Origin: Colletes latitarsis
Lineage: Eukaryota; Arthropoda; Insecta; Hymenoptera; Colletidae
Length of the DNA: 64,000 nt
Assembly (NCBI RefSeq): GCF_051014445.1
Contig: NC_135146.1
Location: 3,100,001-3,164,000 of the forward strand
Direction: 5' to 3'
Shown: positions 48,571 to 61,414 of the stretch, piece after piece
Numbering within the stretch: position 1 is the first letter of the stretch
Layout: every line of letters begins with the position of its first letter
Notes under the pieces: generated by a model
Told to the model about the DNA's origin: nothing
Seen by the model: only the letters and a program-made list of their open reading frames with translations
Databases searched by the model: none
Translations under genes and position numbers: made by a program

Positions 48571-49978
48571 GCATACTTGCTGGCCAGATCCTGGGCATTT
48601 TCTGGTTTGGATCACGTAGTAATGTGGTACCACACTGAAACAGTGAGTTAATCATGGATTCAATCTATATTTTAGAGGATAACAGCGGCTAGGTCAGGGT
48701 TATGTCTGGTATTTGCCATCATCTGGCCTATACTTTCGCATTTTTTGCATACTTGTTGGCCAGATCCTGGGCGTTTTCTGGTTTGGGTTACGTAGTAATG
48801 TGGTACCACACTGCAACAGTGAGATAAACCTGGATTCAATCTATATTTTAGAGGATAACACCGGTTTGGTCCGGGTGAGGGCTGGGATTTGCCATCATCT
48901 GGCTCATACTTCCGCATTTTTCGCATACTTGTTGGCCAGATCCTGGGCGTTTTCTGGGTTGGATCACGTAGTAGTGTGATGCCACACTGAAACAGTGAAT
49001 TAATCCTGGATTCGATCTATATATTAGAGGGTAACATCGGCTAGGTCAGGGTTAGGTCTGGTATTTGCCATCATCTGGCCCATACTTTCGCATTTTTCGC
49101 ATACTTGTTGGCCAGATCCTGGGCGTTTTCTGGGTTGGATCACGTAGTAACATGGTTCCACACTGCAACAGTGAGTAAAACCTGGATACAATCTATATTT
49201 TAGAGGATAACACTGGTTAGGTCAGGGTTAGTTCTGGTATTTGCCATCATCTGGCTCATACTTTCGCATTTTTCGCATACTTGTTGGCCAGATCCTGGGC
49301 GTTTTCTGGTTTGGGTTACGTAGTAATGTGGTACCACACTGCAACAGTGAGATAAACCTGGATTCAATCTATATTTTAGAGGATAACACCGGTTTGGTCC
49401 GGGTGAGGGCTGGGATTTGCCATCATCTGGCTCATACTTTCGCATTTTTCGCATACTTGTTCGCCAGATCCTGGGCGTTTTCTGGGTTGGATCACGTAGT
49501 AGTGTGATGCCACACTGAAACAGTGAATTAATCCTGGATTCGATCTATATGTTAGAGGGTAACACCGGCTAGGTCAGGGTTAGGTCTGGTATTTGCCATC
49601 ATCTGGCCCATACTTTCGCATTTCTCGCATACTTGTTGGCCAGATCCTGGGTGTTTTCTGGTTTGGATCACGTAGTAATGTAGAACCACTCCGAAACAGT
49701 GAGTTAAACCTGGATTCAATCTATATTTTAGAGGATAACACCGGTTATGTCAGGGTTAGGTCTGGTATTTGCCATCATCTGGCTCATACTTTCGCATTTT
49801 TCGCATACTTGTTGGCCTGATCCTGGGCGTTTTCTGGTTTGGGTTACGTAGTAATGTGGTACCACACTGCAACAGTAAGAAAAACCTGGATTCAATCTAC
49901 ATTTTAGAGGATAACACCGGTTTGGTCGGGGTGAGGGCTGGGATTTGCCATCATCTGGCTCATACTTTCGCATTGTTC
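48571..49978 (+). repeat. 8-monomer higher-order unit, copy 1 (1408 bp)
   Basis: GCATACTTGCTGGCC at 48571 recurs at 49979, exactly 1408 bp (8 x 176) away, and the eight subtype monomers between follow in the same order with very few differences. Distinctive members are the CTGGCCTATAC/TTTTTTGCATAC monomer, the GTGTGATGCCACAC monomer and the AACATGGTTCCAC monomer. Confidence 0.88.
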
Positions 49979-51386
49979 GCATACTTGCTGGCCAGATCCT
50001 GGGCATTTTCTGGTTTGGATCACGTAGTAATGTGGTACCACACTGAAACAGTGAGTTAATCATGGATTCAATCTATATTTTAGAGGATAACAGCGGCTAG
50101 GTCAGGGTTATGTCTGGTATTTGCCATCATCTGGCCTATACTTTCGCATTTTTTGCATACTTGTTGGCCAGATCCTGGGCGTTTTCTGGTTTGGGTTACG
50201 TAGTAATGTGGTACCACACTGCAACAGTGAGATAAACCTGGATTCAATCTATATTTTAGAGGATAACACCGGTTTGGTCCGGGTGAGGGCTGGGATTTGC
50301 CATCATCTGGCTCATACTTCCGCATTTTTCGCATACTTGTTGGCCAGATCCTGGGCGTTTTCTGGGTTGGATCACGTAGTAGTGTGATGCCACACTGAAA
50401 CAGTGAATTAATCCTGGATTCGATCTATATATTAGAGGGTAACATCGGCTAGGTCAGGGTTAGGTCTGGTATTTGCCATCATCTGGCCCATACTTTCGCA
50501 TTTTTCGCATACTTGTTGGCCAGATCCTGGGCGTTTTCTGGTTTGGATCACGTAGTAACATGGTTCCACACTGCAACAGTGAGTAAAACCTGGATACAAT
50601 CTATATTTTAGAGGATAACACTGGTTAGGTCAGGGTTAGTTCTGGTATTTGCCATCATCTGGCTCATACTTTCGCATTTTTCGCATACTTGTTGGCCAGA
50701 TCCTGGGCGTTTTCTGGTTTGGGTTACGTAGTAATGTGGTACCACACTGCAACAGTGAGATAAACCTGGATTCAATCTATATTTTAGAGGATAACACCGG
50801 TTTGGTCCGGGTGAGGGCTGGGATTTGCCATCATCTGGCTCATACTTTCGCATTTTTCGCATACTTGTTCGCCAGATCCTGGGCGTTTTCTGGGTTGGAT
50901 CACGTAGTAGTGTGATGCCACACTGAAACAGTGAATTAATCCTGGATTCGATCTATATGTTAGAGGGTAACACCGGCTAGGTCAGGGTTAGGTCTGGTAT
51001 TTGCCATCATCTGGCCCATACTTTCGCATTTCTCGCATACTTGTTGGCCAGATCCTGGGTGTTTTCTGGTTTGGATCACGTAGTAATGTAGAACCACTCC
51101 GAAACAGTGAGTTAAACCTGGATTCAATCTATATTTTAGAGGATAACACCGGTTATGTCAGGGTTAGGTCTGGTATTTGCCATCATCTGGCTCATACTTT
51201 CGCATTTTTCGCATACCTGTTGGCCTGATCCTGGGCGTTTTCTGGTTTGGGTTACGTAGTAATGTGGTACCACACTGCAACAGTAAGAAAAACCTGGATT
51301 CAATCTACATTTTAGAGGATAACACCGGTTTGGTCGGGGTGAGGGCTGGGATTTGCCATCATCTGGCTCATACTTTCGCATTGTTC
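49979..51386 (+). repeat. 8-monomer higher-order unit, copy 2 (1408 bp)
   Basis: Tandem second copy of the 8-monomer unit. The next expected copy does not follow: at 51387 the monomer changes to the GTTGACCAG type. Most of this unit recurs a third time from about 55889 because it lies at the start of the 33-monomer block. Confidence 0.88.
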
Positions 51387-54300
51387 GCATACTTGTTGAC
51401 CAGATCCTGGGCGTTTTCTGGGTTGGATCACGTAGTAGTGTGATGCCACACTGAAGCAGTGAATTAATCCTGGATTCGATCCATATATTAGAGGGTAACA
51501 CCGGCTAGGTTTGGGTTAGGTCTGGTATTTGATATTATCTGCCCCATACTTTCGCATATATCGTATAAATATTGGCCAGATCCTGGGCCTTTTCTGGTAT
51601 GGATCACGTAGTAGTGTGGTACCACACAGAAACAGTGAGTTAATCATGGATTCAATCTATATTTTAGAGGATAACACCGGTTAGATCAGGGTTAGGTCTG
51701 GTATTTGCCATCATCTGGCTCATACTTTCGCATTTTTCGCATACTTGTTGGCCTGATCCTGGGCGTTTTCTGGTTTGGGTTACGTAGTAATGTGGTACCA
51801 CACTGCAACAGTAAGAAAAACCTGGATTCAATCTACATTTTAGAGGATAACACCGGTTTGGTCGGGGTGAGGGCTGGGATTTGCCATCATCTGGCTCATA
51901 CTTTCGCATTGTTCGCATACTTGTTGACCAGATCCTGGGCGTTTTCTGGGTTGGATCACGTAGTAGTGTGATGCCACACTGAAGCAGTGAATTAATCCTG
52001 GATTCGATCTATATATTAGAGGGTAACACCGGCTAGGTTTGGGTTAGGTCTGGTATTTGATATTATCTGCCCAATACTTTCGCATATTTCGTATAAATAT
52101 TGGCCAGATCCTGGGCCTTTTCTGGTATGGATCACGTAGTAGTGTGGTACCACACAGAAACAGTGAGTTAATCATGGATTCAATTTTTATTTTAGAGGAT
52201 AACACCGGTTGGGTCAGGGTTAGGTCTGGTATTTGCCATCATCTGGCTCATACTTTCGCATTTTTCGCGTACTTGTTGGGCAGATCCTGGGCGTTTTCGG
52301 ATTTGGGTCACGTAGTAATGTGGTACCACACTGCAACAGTGAGTTAATCCTGGATTCAATCTATATAATAGGAGAATAACACCAGTTAAGTCAGGGTTAG
52401 GTCTGGTATTTGCCATCATCTGGCTCATACTTTCGCATTTTTCGCATACTTGTTGGCCAGATCCTGGGCGTTTTCTGGTTTGGATCACGTAGTAATGTGG
52501 TTCCACACTGCATCAGTGACTTAAACCTGGATACAATCTATATTTTAGAGGATAACACGGGTTAGGTCAGGGTTAGGTCTGGTATTTGCCATCATCTGGC
52601 TCATACTTTCGCATTTTTCGCATACTTGTTGGCCAGATCCTGGGCGTTTTCTGGTTTGGATCACGTAGTAATGTGGTACCACACTGAAACAGTGAGTTTA
52701 TCTTGGATTCAATCTATATTTTAGAGGATAACACCGGTTAGGTCAGGGTTAGGTCTGGTAATTGCCATCATCTGGCTCATACTTTCGCATTTTTCGCATA
52801 CTTGTTGGCCAGATCCTGGGCGTTTTCTGGTTTGGGTTACGTAATAATGTGGTACCACACTGCAACAGTGTGAAAAACCTGGATTCAATCTATATTTTAG
52901 AGGATAACACCGGTTTGGTCGGGGTGAGGGCTGGGATTTGCCACAATCTGGCTCATAGTTTCGCATTTTTCGCATACTTATTGGCCAGATAATGGGCGTT
53001 TCTGGTTTGGATCACGTAGTAATGTGGTTCCACACTGCATCAGTGACTTAAACCTGGATACAATCTATATTTTAGAGGATAACACTGGTTAGGTCAGGGT
53101 TAGGTCTGGTATTTGCCATCATCTGGCTCATACTTTCGCATTTTTCGCATACTCGTTGGCCAGATCCTGGGCGTTTTCTGGTTTGGATCACGTAGTAATG
53201 TGGTACCACACTGAAACAGTGAGTTTATCTTGGATTCAATCTATATTTTAGAGGATAACACCGGTTAGGTCAGGGTTAGGTCTGGTAATTGCCATCATCT
53301 GGCTCATACTTTCGCATTTTTCGCATAGTTGTTGGCCAGATCCTGGGCGTTTTCTGGTTTGGCTTACGTAGTAATGTGGTACCACACTGCAACAGTGAGA
53401 AAAACCTGGATTCAATCTATATTTTAGAGGATAACACCGGTTTGGTCGGGGTGAGGGCTGGGATTTGCCACCATCTGGCTCATAGTTTCGCATTTTTCGC
53501 ATACTTATTGGCCAGATAATGGGCGTTTCTGGTTTGGATCACGTAGTAATGTGGTTCCACACTGCATCAGTGACTTAAACCTGGATACAATCTATATTTT
53601 AGAGGATAACACTGGTTAGGTCAGGGTTAGGTCTGGTATTTGCCATCATCTGGCTCATACTTTCGCATTTTTCGCATACTCGTTGGCCAGATCCTGGGCG
53701 TTTTCTGGTTTGGATCACGTAGTAATGTGGTATCACACTGAAACAGTGAGTTTATCTTGGATTCAATCTATATTTTAGAGGATAACACCGGTTAGGTCAG
53801 GGTTAGGTCTGGTATTTCCCATCATCTGGTTCATACTTTCGCATTTTTCGCATAGTTGTTGGCCAGATCCTGGGCGTTTTCTGGTTTGGGTTACGTAGTA
53901 ATGTGGTACCACACTGCAACAGTGAGAAAAACCTGGGTTAAATCTATATTTTAGACGATAACACCGGTTCGGTCGGGGTGAGGGCTGGGATTTGCTATCA
54001 TCTGGCTCATACTTTCGCATTTTTCGCATACTTGTTGGCCAGATCCTGGGCGTTTTCTGGTTTGGCTTACGTAGTAATGTGGTACCACACTGCAACAGTG
54101 AGAAAAACCTGGGTTAAATCTATATTTTAGAGGATAAAACCGGTTCGGTCGGGGTGAGGGCTGGGATTTGCCATCATCTGGCTCATACTTTCGCATTTTT
54201 CGCATACTTGTTGGCCAGATCCTGGGCGTTTTCTGGTTTGGGTTACGTAGTAATGTGGTACCACACTGCAACAGTGAGAAAAACCTGGGTTAAATCTATA

Positions 54301-55888
54301 TTTTAGAGGATAACAACGGTACGGTCGGGGTGAGGGCTGGGATTTGCCATCATCTGGCTCATACTTTCGCATTTTTCGCATACTTGTTGGCCAGATCCTG
54401 GGCGTTTTCTGATTTGGATCACGCAGTGATGTGGTACCACACTGAAACAGTGAGTTTATCTTGGATTCAATCTATATTTTAGAGGATAACACCGGTTAGG
54501 TCAGGGTTAGGTCTGGTAATTGCCATCATCTGGCTCATACTTTCGCATTTTTCGCATACTCGTTGGCCAGATCCTGGGCGTTTTCTGGTTTGGATCACGC
54601 AGTAATGTGGTACCACACTGAAACAGTGAGTTTATCTTGGATTCAATCTATATTTTAGAGGATAACACTGGTTAGGTCAGGGTTAGGTCTGGTAATTGCC
54701 ATCATCTGGCTCATACTTTCGCATTTTTCGCGTACTTGTTGGCCAGATCCTGGGCGTTTTCTGGTTTGGATCACGTAGTAATGTAGACCCACACTGCAAC
54801 AGTGAGTTAAACCTGGATTCAATCTATATAATAGAAGAATAACACCAGTTAGGTCAGGGTTAGGTCTGGTATTTGCCATCATCTGGCTCATACGTTCGCA
54901 TTCTTCGAATACTTGTTGGCCAGATCCTGGGCGTTTTCTGGTTTGGATCACGTAGTAATGTAGAACCACTCTGAAACAGTGTGTTTATCTTGGATTCAAT
55001 CTATATTTTGGAGGATAACACTGGTTAGGTCAGGGTTAGGTCTGGTATTTGCCATCATCTGGCCCATACTTTCGCCATTTTCACCTACTTGTTGGCCTGA
55101 TCCTGGGCGTTTTCTGGGTGGGATCACGTAGTAATGTGGCACCACACTGAAACAGTGGGTTAAACCTGGATTCAATCTATATTTTGGAGGATAACACTGG
55201 TTAGGTCAGGGTTGGGTCTGGTATTTGCCATCATCTGGCCCATACTTTCGCATTTTTCGCATACTCGTTGGCCAGATCCTGGGCGTTTTCTGGTTTGCTT
55301 CACGTAGTAATGTGGTACCACACTCAAACAGTTTGTTAAATCTGGATCCAATGTATATTTTAGAAGAATAACAGCGGCTAGTTCAGGGTTGGGTCTGGTA
55401 TTTGCCATCATCTGGCCCATACTTTCGCATTTTTCGCATACTTGTTGGCCAGATCCTGGGCGCTTTCAGGGTTGGATCACGTAGTAGTGTGATGCCACAC
55501 TGTAACAGTGAATTAACCCTGGATTCGATCTGTATATTAGAGGGAAACGCCGGTTAGGATTGGGTTAGGTCTGGTATTTGCCATCATCTGGCTTATACTT
55601 TCGCATTTTTCGCCTACTTGTTGGCCAGATCCTGGGCGTTTTCTGGTTTGGATCACGTAGTAATGTGGTACCACACTCAAACAGTGAGTTAAATCTGGAT
55701 CCAATGTATATTTTAGAAGAATAACACCAGTTAGGTCAGGGTTAGGCCTGGTATTTGCCGTCACTGGCTCATGCTTTCGCATTTTTCGCATACTTGTTGG
55801 CCATATCCTGGGCGTTTTCTGGTCGGGATCACGCAGTAATGTGGCACCACACTGAAACAGTGAGTTAATCCTGGATTCGATCTATATA
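50080..55888 (+). repeat. 33-monomer satellite block, copy A (5809 bp)
   Basis: The sequence from about 50080 is repeated from 55889 at an offset of 5809 bp (33 monomers plus one base), in perfect register over the first 2.2 kb (to about 52268). Copy A ends where copy B starts, so this is a tandem duplication. Copy A holds the unoccupied version of the E4 insertion site at 55586-55598. Confidence 0.85.
55586..55601 (+). other. Empty paralogous target site for E4
   Basis: ATCTGGCTTATAC followed by TTTCGC lies in the same sequence context as the E4 insertion: GTATATTAGAGGGAAACGCC on the left, TTTTTCGCCTACTTGTTGGC on the right. Without E4 the two copies are almost identical, so this is a pre-integration control. 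Confidence 0.88.
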
Positions 55889-58800
55889 TTAGAGGATAAC
55901 AGCGGCTAGGTCAGGGTTATGTCTGGTATTTGCCATCATCTGGCCTGTACTTTCGCATTTTTTGCATACTTGTTGGCCAGATCCTGGGCGTTTTCTGGTT
56001 TGGGTTACGTAGTAATGTGGTACCACACTGCAACAGTGAGATAAACCTGGATTCAATCTATATTTTAGAGGATAACACCGGTTTGGTCCGGGTGAGGGCT
56101 GGGATTTGCCATCATCTGGCTCATACTTCCGCATTTTTCGCATACTTGTTGGCCAGATCCTGGGCGTTTTCTGGGTTGGATCACGTAGTAGTGTGATGCC
56201 ACACTGAAACAGTGAATTAATCCTGGATTCGATCTATATATTAGAGGGTAACATCGGCTAGGTCAGGGTTAGGTCTGGTATTTGCCATCATCTGGCCCAT
56301 ACTTTCGCATTTTTCGCATACTTGTTGGCCAGATCCTGGGCGTTTTCTGGTTTGGATCACGTAGTAACATGGTTCCACACTGCAACAGTGAGTAAAACCT
56401 GGATACAATCTATATTTTAGAGGATAACACTGGTTAGGTCAGGGTTAGTTCTGGTATTTGCCATCATCTGGCTCATACTTTCGCATTTTTCGCATACTTG
56501 TTGGCCAGATCCTGGGCGTTTTCTGGTTTGGGTTACGTAGTAATGTGGTACCACACTGCAACAGTGAGATAAACCTGGATTCAATCTATATTTTAGAGGA
56601 TAACACCGGTTTGGTCCGGGTGAGGGCTGGGATTTGCCATCATCTGGCTCATACTTTCGCATTTTTCGCATACTTGTTCGCCAGATCCTGGGCGTTTTCT
56701 GGGTTGGATCACGTAGTAGTGTGATGCCACACTGAAACAGTGAATTAATCCTGGATTCGATCTATATGTTAGAGGGTAACACCGGCTAGGTCAGGGTTAG
56801 GTCTGGTATTTGCCATCATCTGGCCCATACTTTCGCATTTCTCGCATACTTGTTGGCCAGATCCTGGGCGTTTTCTGGTTTGGATCACGTAGTAATGTAG
56901 AACCACTCCGAAACAGTGAGTTAAACCTGGATTCAATCTATATTTTAGAGGATAACACCGGTTATGTCTGGGTTAGGTCTGGTATTTGCCATCATCTGGC
57001 TCATACTTTCGCATTTTTCGCATACTTGTTGGCCTGATCCTGGGCGTTTTCTGGTTTGGGTTACGTAGTAATGTGGTACCACACTGCAACAGTAAGAAAA
57101 ACCTGGATTCAATCTACATTTTAGAGGATAACACCGGTTTGGTCGGGGTGAGGGCTGGGATTTGCCATCATCTGGCTCATACTTTCGCATTGTTCGCATA
57201 CTTGTTGACCAGATCCTGGGCGTTTTCTGGGTTGGATCACGTAGTAGTGTGATGCCACACTGAAGCAGTGAATTAATCCTGGATTCGATCCATATATTAG
57301 AGGGTAACACCGGCTAGGTTTGGGTTAGGTCTGGTATTTGATATTATCTGCCCCATACTTTCGCATATATCGTATAAATATTGGGCAGATCCTGGGCCTT
57401 TTCTGGTATGGATCACGTAGTAGTGTGGTACCACACAGAAACAGTGAGTTAATCATGGATTCAATCTATATTTTAGAGGATAACACCGGTTAGATCAGGG
57501 TTAGGTCTGGTATTTGCCATCATCTGGCTCATACTTTCGCATTTTTCGCATACTTGTTGGCCTGATCCTGGGCGTTTTCTGGTTTGGGTTACGTAGTAAT
57601 GTGGTACCACACTGCAACAGTAAGAAAAACCTGGATTCAATCTACATTTTAGAGGATAACACCGGTTTGGTCGGGGTGAGGGCTGGGATTTGCCATCATC
57701 TGGCTCATACTTTCGCATTGTTCGCATACTTGTTGACCAGATCCTGGGCGTTTTCTGGGTTGGATCACGTAGTAGTGCGATGCCACACTGAAGCAGTGAA
57801 TTAATCCTGGATTCGATCTATATATTAGAGGGTAACACCGGCTAGGTTTGGGTTAGGTCTGGTATTTGATATTATCTGCCCAATACTTTCGCATATTTCG
57901 TATAAATATTGGCCAGATCCTGGGCCTTTTCTGGTATGGATCACGTAGTAGTGTGGTACCACACAGAAACAGTGAGTTAATCATGGATTCAATTTTTATT
58001 TTAGAGGATAACACCGGTTGGGTCAGGGTTAGGTCTGGTATTTGCCATCATCTGGCTCATACTTTCGCATTTTTCGCATACTTGTTGGCCAGATCCTGGG
58101 CGTTTTCTGGTTTGGGTTACGTAATAATGTGGTACCACACTGCAACAGTGTGAAAAACCTGAATTCAATCTATATTTTAGAGGATAACACCGGTTTGGTC
58201 GGGGTGAGGGCTGGGATTTGCCACCATCTGGCTCATAGTTTCGCATTTTTCGCATACTTATTGACCAGATAATGGGCGTTTCTGGTTTGGATCACGTAGT
58301 AATGTGGTTCCACACTGCATCAGTGACTTAAACCTGGATACAATCTATATTTTAGAGGATAACACTGGTTAGGTCAGGGTTAGGTCTGGTATTTGCCATC
58401 ATCTGGCTCATACTTTCGCATTTTTCGCATACTCGTTGGCCAGATCCTGGGCGTTTTCTGGTTTGGATCACGTAGTAATGTGGTATCACACTGAAACAGT
58501 GAGTTTATCTTGGATTCAATCTATATTTTAGAGGATAACACCGATTAGGTCAGGGTTAGGTCTGGTATTTCCCATCATCTGGTTCATACTTTCGCATTTT
58601 TCGCATAGTTGTTGGCCAGATCCTGGGCGTTTTCTGGTTTGGGTTACGTAGTAATGTGGTACCACACTGCAACAGTGAGAAAAACCTGGGTTAAATCTAT
58701 ATTTTAGACGATAACACCGGTTCGGTCGGGGTGAGGGCTGGGATTTGCCATCATCTGGCTCATACTTTCGCATTTTTCGCATACTTGTTGGCCAGATCCT

Positions 58801-59985
58801 GGGCGGTTTCTGGTTTGGATCACGCAGTAATGTGGTATCACACTGAAACAGTGAGTTTATCTTGGATTCAATCTATATTTTAGAGGATAACACCGATTAG
58901 GTCAGGGTTAGGTCTGGTATTTCCCATCATCTGGTTCATACTTTCGCATTTTTCGCATACTTGTTGGCCAGATCCTGGGCGTTTTCTGGTTTGGATCACG
59001 CAGTAATGTGGTACCACACTGAAACAGTGAGTTTATCTTGGATTCAATCTATATTTTAGAGGATAACACTGGTTAGGTCAGGGTTAGGTCTGGTAATTGC
59101 CATCATCTGGCTCATACTTTCGCATTTTTCGCGTACTTGTTGGCCAGATCCTGGGCGTTTTCTGGTTTGGATCACGTAGTAATGTAGACCCACACTGCAA
59201 CAGTGAGTTAAACCTGGATTCAATCTATATAATAGAAGAATAACACCAGTTAGGTCAGGGTTAGGTCTGGTATTTGCCATCATCTGGCTCATACGTTCGC
59301 ATTTTTCGAATACTTGTTGGCCAGATCCTGGGCGTTTTCTGGTTTGGATCACGTAGTAATGTAGAACCACTCTGAAACAGTGTGTTTATCTTGGATTCAA
59401 TCTATATTTTGGAGGATAACACTGGTTAGGTCAGGGTTAGGTCTGGTATTTGCCATCATCTGGCCCATACTTTCGCCATTTTCACCTACTTGTTGGCCTG
59501 ATCCTGGGCGTTTTCTGGGTGGGATCACGTAGTAATGTGGCACCACACTGAAACAGTGGGTTAAACCTGGATTCAATCTATATTTTGGAGGATAACACTG
59601 GTTAGGTCAGGGTTGGGTCTGGTATTTGCCATCATCTGGCCCATACTTTCGCATTTTTCGCATACTCGTTGGCCAGATCCTGGGCGTTTTCTGGTTTGGG
59701 TCACGTAGTAATGTGGCACCACACTGCAACAGTGAGTTAAACGTGGATTCAATCTATATTTTAGAGGATAACACCGGTTAGGTCATGGTTAGGTCTGGTA
59801 TCTGCCATTATCTGGCCCATACTTTCGCATTTTTCGCATACTTGTTGGCCAGATCCTGGGCGCTTTCAGGGTTGGATCACGTAGTAGTGTGATACCACAC
59901 TGTAACAGTGAATTAACCCTGGATTCGATCTGTATATTAGAGGGAAACGCCGGTTAGGTTTGGGTTAGGTCTGGTATTTGCCATC

Positions 59986-59995
59986 ATCTGGCTTA

Positions 59996-59998
<3 letters not shown>
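59986..59998 (+). repeat. Target-site duplication of E4, 3'-side copy
   Basis: ATCTGGCTTATAC, with T instead of C in CTTATAC, is repeated at 60331-60343. The shared variant shows that both copies come from the same monomer. Confidence 0.93.
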
Positions 59999-60030
<32 letters not shown>

Positions 60031-60330
60031 TCGTGGGGAAAATCTTCGAAAGACTCCCTCCCACCTCCTTGGGGAGAGGTGGGAGGGGTGTGTGGGATTC
60101 CCCGCGCCCGTACAACGACAGGCGCGGGACCTACCCACTAAAAACCCCACGGTGACCCTTCGGCACGCTTTGGGAGGATACCGGGAATCGCTCGAAGCAT
60201 TCTTCCGGTATCCTCCCCGTGCCCGCGCTTTCGCGCCCATCCCCCGGGAGGACAATCGGTCCCCCCAGTAGACACACTGCCTCATAGCGGCGGGACGGGG
60301 CCACTCCATCCCGCCGCTATCCGTCCCGGG
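59999..60330 (-). mobile_element. Retrotransposon copy E4: 3' UTR fragment only
   Basis: A run of 31 Ts (59999-60029) is followed by 301 bp (60030-60330) matching the poly(A)-proximal part of the E2 3' UTR, ending inside its CCCGGGG. Target duplications flank it. It is a severely 5'-truncated insertion with no coding sequence, the usual product of incomplete reverse transcription. It keeps the first five 3' UTR hairpins, including the 12-bp stem at 60173-60216. Confidence 0.95.
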
Positions 60331-60343
60331 ATCTGGCTTATAC
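60331..60343 (+). repeat. Target-site duplication of E4, 5'-side copy
   Basis: ATCTGGCTTATAC directly follows the CCCGGG end of E4 and continues as TTTCGCATTTTTCGCC, as in the empty site at 55586. Confidence 0.93.
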
Positions 60344-61386
60344 TTTCGCATTTTTCGCCTACTTGTTGGCCAGATCCTGGGCGTTTTCTGGTTTGGATCA
60401 CGTAGTAATGTGGTACCACACTCAAACAGTGAGTTAAATCTGGATCCAATGTATATTTTAGAAGAATAACACCAGTTAGGTCAGGGTTAGGCCTGGTATT
60501 TGCCGTCACTGGCTCATGCTTTCGCATTTTTCGCATACTTGTTGGCCATATCCTGGGCGTTTTCTGGTCGGGATCACGCAGTAATGTGGCACCACACTGA
60601 AACAGTGAGTTAATCCTGGATTCGATCTATATATTAGAGGGTAACACCGGTTAGGTTTGGGTTAGGTCTGGTATTTGCCATCATCTGGCCCATACTTTCG
60701 CATTTTTCGCATACTTGTTGGCCAGATCCTGGGCGTTTTCTGGTTTGGATCACGTAGTAATGTAGAACCACTCTGAAACAGTGTGTTTATCTTGGATTCA
60801 ATCTATATTTTAGAGGATAACACCGGTTAGATCGGGGTTAGGTCTGGTATTTGCCATCATCTGGCTCATACTTTCGCATTTTTCGCATAATTGTTGGCCA
60901 GATCCTGGGCGTTTTCTGGGTTGGATCACGTAGTAGTGTGGTTCCACACAACATCAGTGACTTAAACCTGCATACAATCTATATTTTAGAGGATAACACT
61001 GGTTAGGTCAGGGTTAGGTCTGGTATTTGCCATCATCTGGCTCATACATTCGCATTTTTCGTATACTTGTTGGCCAGGTCCTGGGCGTTTTCTGGTTTGG
61101 ATCACGTAGCACTGTGGTACCACACTGAAACAGTGAGTTAATCATGGATTCGATCTATATATTAGAGGGTAACACCGGCTAGGTCAGGGTTAGGTCTGGT
61201 ATTTGCCATCATCTGGCTCTTACTTTCGCATTTTTCGCATACTTGTTGACCAGATCCTGGCCGTTTTCTGGGTTGGATCACGTAGTAGTGTGATGCCACA
61301 CTGAAACAGTGAGTTTATCTTGGATTCAATCTATATTTTAGAGGATAACACCGGTTAGGTCAGGGTTAGGTCTGGTATTTGCCATC

Positions 61387-61399
61387 ATCTGGCTCGTAC
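61387..61399 (+). repeat. Target-site duplication of E3, 3'-side copy
   Basis: ATCTGGCTCGTAC carries a G not seen at this position in most monomers (usually CTCATAC). The identical variant is found at 63978-63990 on the other side of E3. Confidence 0.94.
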
Positions 61400-61414
61400 T
61401 TTTTTTTTTTTTTT

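Larger units (their letters stand above)
48369..59998 (+). repeat. Satellite array 2: about 66 monomers of 176 bp
   Basis: This is the same satellite in the same orientation as array 1, resuming at the exact base where array 1 stopped plus the duplicated target. It is more regularly organised than array 1: an 8-monomer unit is doubled at its left end, and a 33-monomer block is duplicated in tandem. Many monomers are of the GGTCGGGGTGAGGGCTGGG subtype alternating with GGTCAGGGTTAGGTCTGG subtypes. No gene is seen; repeated open frames of 75-121 codons on both strands are repeat translations. Confidence 0.97.
55889..60637 (+). repeat. 33-monomer block, copy B, shortened and carrying E4
   Basis: Copy B follows copy A directly. 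Its offset to copy A falls from 5809 to 5280, then about 4753, then 4401 bp. These steps correspond to losses of three, three and two monomers (near 58077, between 58270 and 58440, and between 58780 and 59056). After E4 (59999-60330) it continues to match copy A until about 60637/55892. The net loss of about eight monomers by whole units is the pattern expected from unequal exchange or replication slippage. Confidence 0.82.
60331..61399 (+). repeat. Satellite array 3: about six monomers
   Basis: This is 1069 bp of the same 176-bp satellite between E4 and E3, in the same orientation. The first 300 bp or so are the end of the 33-monomer copy B; the rest resembles the monomers flanking E2 (for example GCATAATTGTTGG and the ACACAACATCAGTG monomer). 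No gene is present. Confidence 0.96.

Noticed and set aside
14220..59370. Dozens of 60-173-codon open frames on both strands with recurring phrases such as CEKCESMSQMMANTRPN or FAYLLA
   Set aside because: They are translations of the 176-bp satellite. They recur at multiples of the monomer, switch frame because 176 is not divisible by 3, and show no coding signature.
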